Source: Paraspadella gotoi (taxonomy: Eukaryota > Chaetognatha). From it: 64,000 bases of DNA. Positions 59,377 to 64,000 of this stretch are shown in pieces (the stretch's first letter is position 1; every line of letters begins with the position of its first letter). The position numbers were made by a program, and so were the translations under genes. The notes beneath the pieces were generated by a model that did not search any database, was not told the DNA's origin, and saw only the letters and a list, made by a program, of their open reading frames with translations. Location of the stretch: positions 28,185,225 to 28,249,224 of the forward strand of contig CM119264.1 of assembly GCA_051294375.1 (NCBI GenBank), written 5' to 3'.

Positions 59377-59458
59377 GGTAGCGTGGCCGAGTGGTCTAAG
59401 GCGCTGGTTTTAGGCACCAGTCTCGTTTGAGGCGTGGGTTCGAATCCCACCGCTGCCA
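59377..59458 (+). tRNA. tRNA-Leu(UAG), in intron 12
   Basis: Perfect class II tRNA: acceptor GGTAGCG/CGCTGCC with discriminator A, A-box TGGCCGAGTGG, anticodon stem CTGGT/ACCAG, loop TTTAGGC (anticodon TAG), variable arm TCTCGTTTGAGGC, T-loop TTCGAAT. A TTTTTTTT terminator lies 10 bases downstream. It sits 226 bases after exon 12 in the sense orientation of the host gene and is probably an active gene. Confidence 0.93.
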
Positions 59459-59589
59459 ATGAGTAATTTTTTTTCCAATATTATTTTAAAAAATTAATAC
59501 AAATATTATAGACGATTTTTTAAAGACATTTTAAAGACATCCAAGGCCGCTAATCATCATTCCCCCTCTCTCCGTCTCTTCTTCTCCAG

Positions 59590-59792
59590 ACTCGGACGCC
59601 TCCCCCTCCTCTTCCTCCTCCTCCTCCTCGGATTTGATGCCCATCCTCGGCACCAACGCCATCTCCGCCGCCGCCGCCCACGGAAGGCGCGACATCCTCC
59701 ACTTCCTCGTCCACAACGCGAAGAAGGAAGGGAAGAAGAAGAAGTCGGCCAACGACTTCCTCTCTTTGGAGGAGATGTTGGCGGAAGGCCGA
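59590..59792 (+). CDS. BTBD11-like: BTBD11-like gene, exon 13: ankyrin repeat and LEEMLAEG
   Basis: Acceptor CTTCTCCAG; enters in phase 1 (D-SDASPS). A Ser-rich run is followed by MPILGTNAISAAAAHGRRDI and LHFLVHNAKKEGKKKKSAND, then FLSLEEMLAEG. The family reads [40 protein letters not shown]. The 3' border is uncertain: the frame meets TAG at 59,796, and a weak donor CGA|GTTTAG at 59,793 would splice in phase 0 to exon 14. Other copies read GAGTTGGAGAG or GAGTGGAGAG here, so the TAG may be a sequence error or an alternative terminal exon. Confidence 0.85.
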
Positions 59793-59839
59793 GTTTAGGA
59801 CAGAGAGAGCAGAAGAGAAGAGAGACAGATGAGAAGGAC

Positions 59840-59849
<10 letters not shown>

Positions 59850-59872
<23 letters not shown>

Positions 59873-60780
59873 GAGAGAGACAGAGAGAGAGAGCAGAAAG
59901 TTGACATTCAGTAAAAAGGGGCACCTAGGTTAGCCGACAAATTCAAATTTTAATCGCGCGACAACAGCCATTAACACTAATCCATTATTGCTCCGTATTA
60001 ATTATTGTGTTCTTAAAATATTTGTTTTGCAAACACATGTTCCGAACCATGGAGTAATTTTGCCTAATTAATATTCATTATACTATTGCTATTATAATAT
60101 CAAACATCTTTTTTATTGGATATTTTAAGGTTTTTTTTAACTTTGATTTTGATAAGAACTTAAAAAAGTTACAGCACAAAAATACTAAATTACACACTCT
60201 TTTTTAACAATTTTGGGATGTTTTATTACTAAACAATTAGTAACAAACTGCCTCAAAATTCATCGGACATTGCCATGATTGATGGATATGACTCTTTATT
60301 CCTAATGTTTTTTTAATTTAACACCCACTTATCATCAAAATACTTAAAAAAAGAATTATACTTTGTGTAGATTAACTTTCTATACCGCTTTTTGCAATCT
60401 GCTTTTTACAAATTAACAAAAAATTCCCAAAAACAATTTTTTTGACATTTTCCTATCTATTAAATCAAATCATTAAAAAAATTACTATCACTCAATGGCT
60501 TCTTGCCATTTTAAGAAAAAAATTCTTGCTCCCATTTGAAAGTTCTTCTCAGAAATGTATGAAGTTTCATTGGGAAAGCGTTCCCAAATCAAACTTCTGA
60601 CCCCACCCCATTGACCGCAAGTTCTGGCCTCTAACATTCAGTGGAGATTGAGAGAATGAGAGATGGAAAGAGAAATCAAAGGTGAAAAGAGAGAATTGAA
60701 AAAAGAGTTCCAAATTATGGACTCGCGTGTGTTAATTTAGAATGCAGCTCCACGCGAGAAGTTATGATGATAATAACTAA
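59850..60780. other. Intron 13, 5' part
   Basis: GA-rich at 59,845-59,895, then AT-rich with nothing recognisable. Confidence 0.6.
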
Positions 60781-60789
60781 ATAAGAGTG

Positions 60790-60905
60790 ATGTGGCGAAT
60801 CCTAAATTCGCCTCCAGCATAGCTTGGTGAAACTCAGCTTAGCTCAGTACTCGTTCACCAACCGTGAGTTTCCGGCTCAATACCCTCACGGTCACGCGTC
60901 TGAGT
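60790..60905 (+). repeat. tRNA-like or hairpin element in intron 13
   Basis: Starts with inverted GGCGAAT/ATTCGCC arms, has CATAGCTTGGTGAAAC (A-box-like), and then a hairpin with arms ACCGTGAG (60,861-60,868) and CTCACGGT (60,885-60,892) enclosing GGCTCAATACC (B-box-like). Present in all blocks (34.7, 47.8 and reversed 57.4 kb) because it is part of the intron. It could be a tRNA-derived SINE; no A-tail seen. Confidence 0.4.
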
Positions 60906-61301
60906 CAATATTGTGGACAATCTCAAAAACTCCAAATACACCGATGCGTAGTATTATTTATTTGAATCGTGTTTATTTATACTATTGTTTCCCTTTCAGC
61001 TCTAAGTCCTAAGCATTTTTTATAGAAATATCAATGGCCTTTTGTTTCCAAAACCAGGTTTATCCGAATCTCCTCCGAAAGAGGAAGCAGCGCCCCCTGT
61101 GGTAGCCACGCCGAGTTCGAGTAAACATAAGGCTTACGAACCGATGTCCTTCCATCGACATAAACACTTGGACTACTCGCAATCGATAAGGGTAAGATAA
61201 TATTTATAATTAATCTATTTTAAATATTCGGGTTCATAAGTGATGAAAGGAGTACAACGAAACAATCCTTACACGTGTCATATCTGTCTATTTTCGATCA
61301 G

Positions 61302-61427
61302 GAGGGACGAAATTCGTCTCAAGCCTTCGATCGCAGTTCTACTCCGACGAAATGGACGACGTTCGGTTTCAACAACACACCTAATTCCACCCCTAACACC
61401 TCCAAATACATCCAAGAAGCCCTCAAG
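61302..61427 (+). CDS. BTBD11-like: BTBD11-like gene, exon 14: 42-residue Ser/Thr/Asn-rich insert
   Basis: Acceptor TTCGATCAG, donor CTCAAG|GTAATC, exactly 126 bases, phase 0 at both ends. Peptide starts EGRNSSQAFDRSSTPTKWTT and ends SKYIQEALK. It has no counterpart in vertebrate ABTB2/BTBD11 as I know them, and could be skipped without a frame change. It lies between two copies of a LEE-L-EG motif (exons 13 and 15). Confidence 0.78.
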
Positions 61428-61539
61428 GTAATCGGGAGAATTTAGGGCCATATTTTCCGAAAGTGCCCGATTTAAGCTTAAATTCAGAATTTTCATACAA
61501 TTGAATCTTTCTTTAAAACATTATTCCACTTTAATGATA

Positions 61540-61712
61540 GGGAAGCCAGATAATAGTGAGTGAATAAACGAGACTTCAGAGAGTCTTGATTGAAAGCTTG
61601 CTGACCTGACCTGACCTGCTATGTCCTTATCTTGTAAGAGTGATGGAGACCTTAAACCACCAAAGCCTGTCCAAAGTCAGGGGCAAGATAACTTATTTAT
61701 TTAATACTTATT
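61540..61712 (-). repeat. Interspersed repeat family R1 in intron 14, block E
   Basis: Reverse-strand R1: GAGAGTCTTGATTGAAAGC, CCTGA tandem at 61,601-61,617, AGAGTGATGGAGACC, ACCACCAAAGCCTGTCCAAA, TTATTTAATAC. Similar to 9,443-9,625 in block order. Confidence 0.7.
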
Positions 61713-61896
61713 TAATAAATAGAAATAAATATTTGGTTAGTGGTTAAAGATTAAGCTGAAAATTTAGTCAAATATTTGGTAAAAGATTATGGGTTAAAAT
61801 TAGGTTTAGACAAAAGGATATGGTATATATCAATATTTATGTTTCTAGGTTAACTAACGTTTAATCTACTCTTTTTTCCCTTTCCCCTTCATCAAG

Positions 61897-62260
61897 GAAA
61901 ACAAGAGCATGCACACGGTGATGACTTTCGAGGAGATCCTCCAAGAGGGCGTCGACGACTCCAGAGGCGGATCCCCCAAGACGTCCGTCGACGCCTCCCA
62001 CGCCCCCTACGACTCGTACGCTCCGCCGACGACCTCCACGCCGTACGGACAACGGCCGCCGTCGTCCACCTCTTCTTCTTCCTCGGTTCCGTACGGGCCG
62101 AGAACGGCCTCGACGCCGCACGGACACCCGGATCCGCAAGGGGCGAAACATTCGCTTTACGAGACGCTGAAGAAAGCGCAGCGGAGGGTGCTGACCGAGG
62201 CCATGTATCACGCAGCAGAGAACGGACACGTCGACATTACGGTGGATTTGAGGAATATGG
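61897..62260 (+). CDS. BTBD11-like: BTBD11-like gene, exon 15: EEIL motif and helix before the BTB region
   Basis: Acceptor TTCATCAAG (GAAAACAAG start; the AG at 61,905 is an in-frame alternative), donor ATATGG|GTACGT, 121 codons plus one base. Reads SMHTVMTFEEILQEGVDDS, like [14 protein letters not shown]. After a Ser/Thr/Pro/Tyr-rich linker that is longer than usual, it has LYETLKKAQRRVLTEAMYHA and AENGHVDITVDLRNMG, matching [25 protein letters not shown]. No errors seen. A TTGA repeat begins five bases after the donor hexamer. Confidence 0.93.
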
Positions 62261-62266
62261 GTACGT

Positions 62267-62267
<1 letters not shown>

Positions 62268-62305
<38 letters not shown>

Positions 62306-62360
62306 NNNNNNNNNNNNNTTTGATTGATTTGATTGATTTGATTGATTGATTGATTGATAT
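62268..62360. repeat. (TTGA)n microsatellite beside exon 15, with 13-N gap
   Basis: TTGATTGATT run at the 5' edge of intron 15, interrupted by Ns at 62,306-62,318. Also present in blocks A, C and D. Confidence 0.9.
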
Positions 62361-62373
62361 AAATATCCTTCAG

Positions 62374-62482
62374 GCGTTCCTTGGAGCCTTCACTCTTGGA
62401 CCTCGACTCTCTCGTCCGCCTACGAGAGAAGAAGGAGGTCGGTCATACAGATTCTTCTCTCGGATTTCGTCGTCGATGGAGG
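62374..62482 (+). CDS. BTBD11-like: BTBD11-like gene, exon 16: GVPWSLHSW module
   Basis: Acceptor TCCTTCAG, donor GGAGG|GTAGGT. With the phase-1 G it reads GVPWSLHSWTSTLSSAYERR, then RRSVIQILLSDF, matching [32 protein letters not shown]. This highly diagnostic stretch precedes the BTB domain in ABTB2/BTBD11. It ends in phase 2 if the GTAGGT donor is used. Confidence 0.93.
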
Positions 62483-62576
62483 GTAGGTGCTCTCTCTCTC
62501 TCTTCTCTCTTTCCCTCCCACCCCACCCTTCGTATCTAATAACCCCTCCTCTCCACTCTCTTCTCTTTCTCTCTGA

Positions 62577-62630
<54 letters not shown>

Positions 62631-62632
62631 CT

Positions 62633-62663
<31 letters not shown>

Positions 62664-62985
62664 TCTCTCCTCTCTCTCCTCTCTCTCTCTCTCTCACTCT
62701 CTTGCTTCTCTTCTCTCTCTCTCTCTCTCTTCTTCCTTCTCTCTCTCTCTCTCGCCTCCTCTCCACCCTCTATCTTACATTAACCGTCTCTTCTCTCTCC
62801 CTCATCTTCTCTTCTCTCTTCTCTTCTCTCTCATCTCTCTCTCTCTCTCTCTCTCCCACCAGCCTCTATCTATAAACCCCTCTCTCTACTATCTCTTCTC
62901 TCCTCTCTCTCTCTCTCTTTCTCTCTCTCTTCTTTCTGCTCTTTCTCTCCCTCTCTCTTATCTCTTCTCTGCTCTCTCCCATCCA
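62483..62985. repeat. Intron 16: pyrimidine-only intron with a repeated module
   Basis: About 500 bases of nearly pure C/T. Punctuated by three variants of CACCCTCTATCTAATAACCC (near 62,523, 62,764 and 62,861), each followed by CCTCTCT. Same pattern in blocks A, C and D. Confidence 0.85.
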
Positions 62986-63196
62986 CCTCACTCGTCTTTC
63001 AAAATCGGAACGGCACTTCTCCAACCCGGAAATTCTGCCCCCCAAGATTCTCTTCCTCTTCTCTTCGACATATTTCGTCAGTCGAAGAACAACGAGCCTT
63101 TGACGAGGAAGTTGGCGGCCATCTTCAAGAGATGCTTCGGCGACGAGCCCATCGAGGAGATCCCCGTGGGGGGATACACTCCGCCGGCTAAGATCG
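62986..63196 (+). CDS. BTBD11-like: BTBD11-like gene, exon 17: linker to BTB domain
   Basis: The acceptor is damaged here (CCATCCACCTCACTC); blocks A and C show CCTC(C)AG|CCTCCTCG. The second half reads SLPLLFDIFRQSKNNEPLTR, then KLAAIFKRCFGDEPIEEIP, matching [37 protein letters not shown]. Donor AAGATCG|GTGAGG, phase 1. The first half is frame-uncertain; a reading with SDDFSNPEFAQD resembles the family's acidic EEY-EELVTQ. Confidence 0.88.
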
Positions 63197-63727
63197 GTGA
63201 GGGATCGGGAGGGTGAATTTTGGGGAATGAAAAAAAAAGTGGTTGTTTTAGCGATTTTACATATTTCCGTTTTGGCCTTATTTCCCAAAAGCGCTCCATT
63301 TCAACTTAAATTTTGCATTAGGTTAATTTTTTTAAATAAAAATTACGTTGGAAGATAAGGTTAGGGATTAGATTAGGGATTTTCTAAGTGATTAAAGTTA
63401 GGGATTTAATTAGCGATTAGGGTTAGAGTTAAGGTTAGAAATTGGGGATAAGGGTTAGCATTAAGGTTAGGGATTAGGATTACGGATTGGGTTATCAATT
63501 GAAAAAATATGTTTAGGTTAAATATTATTGTGTCAATGCTTTCTTTTCGTTGCGTTTAGGAATTTTATTGAGAGAAGAAAATTTGTATTTTGTTTTTAAA
63601 ACAAAGGATTTTTGATAGAAATGATTAATGTTTCCACTTTCTTGGAAGTCTGCATCAGCGCGAATTAAAATGATTTTCACAGAGTTTGTTATCATGTGAA
63701 AAGAGGAGAGAAAAAAAGAGAGAGATA
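63197..63727. other. Intron 17, 5' part, with TTAGGG-like repeats
   Basis: 63,356-63,482 contains GGTTAGGGATTAG-type repeats; otherwise AT-rich. The rest of the intron is visible only in block C and, reversed, block D. Confidence 0.6.
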
Positions 63728-64000
63728 ATTAGTAAATAAATGAATAAACAATGAATAGATAAGATGAATAAATTAAAATAAAAATTAACAAAAGCATCCA
63801 CCGCTTCTTTCAAGCTCCTCCTCGATCGAGGGGTCGACGTCGAAGGATCCCCTCAGACCAACGCCCCTCTTACCGCCTTCCGACCTCATAGCTCAAACTC
63901 GTCGGCGATTCCGGCGGCGCCGGAACTCGCGTCCCGCCCGAGACGAACGCCGGCGTGGAGACGCGCCCTCCGGCGGCCCGACGCCTGGAAACAAGACAAA
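63728..64000 (+). other. Assembly block F: restart at intron 11/exon 12
   Basis: After AATTAGTAAATAAATGAATAA the sequence equals 58,846 onward; exon 12 begins at 63,815. Confidence 0.85.
63815..64000 (+). pseudogene. BTBD11-like: Exon 12, block F copy, truncated by window end
   Basis: CTCCTCCTCGATCGAGGGG then indels (GAAGGATCCCC, GCCCGAGACGAACGCC). Partial. Confidence 0.8.

Larger units (their letters stand above)
57935..63727 (+). other. Assembly block E: clean copy of exons 11-17
   Basis: Begins in a spacer of the tRNA array and runs through exons 11-17 with open frames in nearly all exons. It is the best version of this part of the gene. Confidence 0.85.

Overview
This window looks like a draft scaffold from an animal, probably an invertebrate and possibly an arthropod; I cannot name the species. 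Coding pieces are short and GC-rich with GT-AG borders, introns are AT-rich and full of microsatellites, and tRNA-Leu genes have normal eukaryotic internal promoters. Only one protein-coding gene is convincingly present: an ABTB2/ABTB3 (BTBD11)-type protein, with a disordered Gln/Pro-rich N-terminus, a histone-fold-like region, ankyrin repeats and a C-terminal BTB/POZ domain. I recognised it from family knowledge by reading translations across splice sites. No database search was run, and all similarity statements are by eye.

Layout. 1-22,014 holds no convincing gene: microsatellites, two coding-looking minisatellites, N gaps, and local duplications across 25-N gaps (7.6-13.1 kb, 14.4-14.7 kb, 19.0-21.2 kb). 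22,015-30,708 carries exons 1-10 in order on the + strand, except exon 5, which is inverted together with a tRNA fragment. After exon 10 the assembly re-tells the same locus several times. Block A (27.8-37.9 kb) runs exons 7-17 and becomes indel-ridden after about 30.8 kb. Block B (38.3-39.8 kb) is a clean restart with part of exon 9, exon 10 and a tRNA-Leu array. Block C (39.8-52.8 kb) repeats exons 7-18, again noisy. Block D (52.8-57.9 kb) is the reverse complement of the end of block C. Block E (57.9-63.7 kb) is a clean copy of exons 11-17. Block F (63.7-64.0 kb) restarts exon 12.

My reading is that one gene of about 18 or more exons has been expanded artificially by noisy long-read gap filling, including a fold-back (palindromic) read. 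The best composite of the real locus is 22.0-30.7 kb (exon 5 flipped), then 38.97-39.83 kb (exon 10 and tRNA array), then 57.9-63.7 kb. The BTB exon is visible only in the fold-back, and the remaining 3' exons lie outside the window.

The most interesting biology underneath is a sense-strand array of tRNA-Leu(AAG) genes inside intron 10, with alternating spacer types (a two-tRNA repeat unit of about 320 bp) that decays toward its 3' end. Related tRNA-Leu genes sit in at least three other introns of the same gene, two of them intact with a UAG anticodon.
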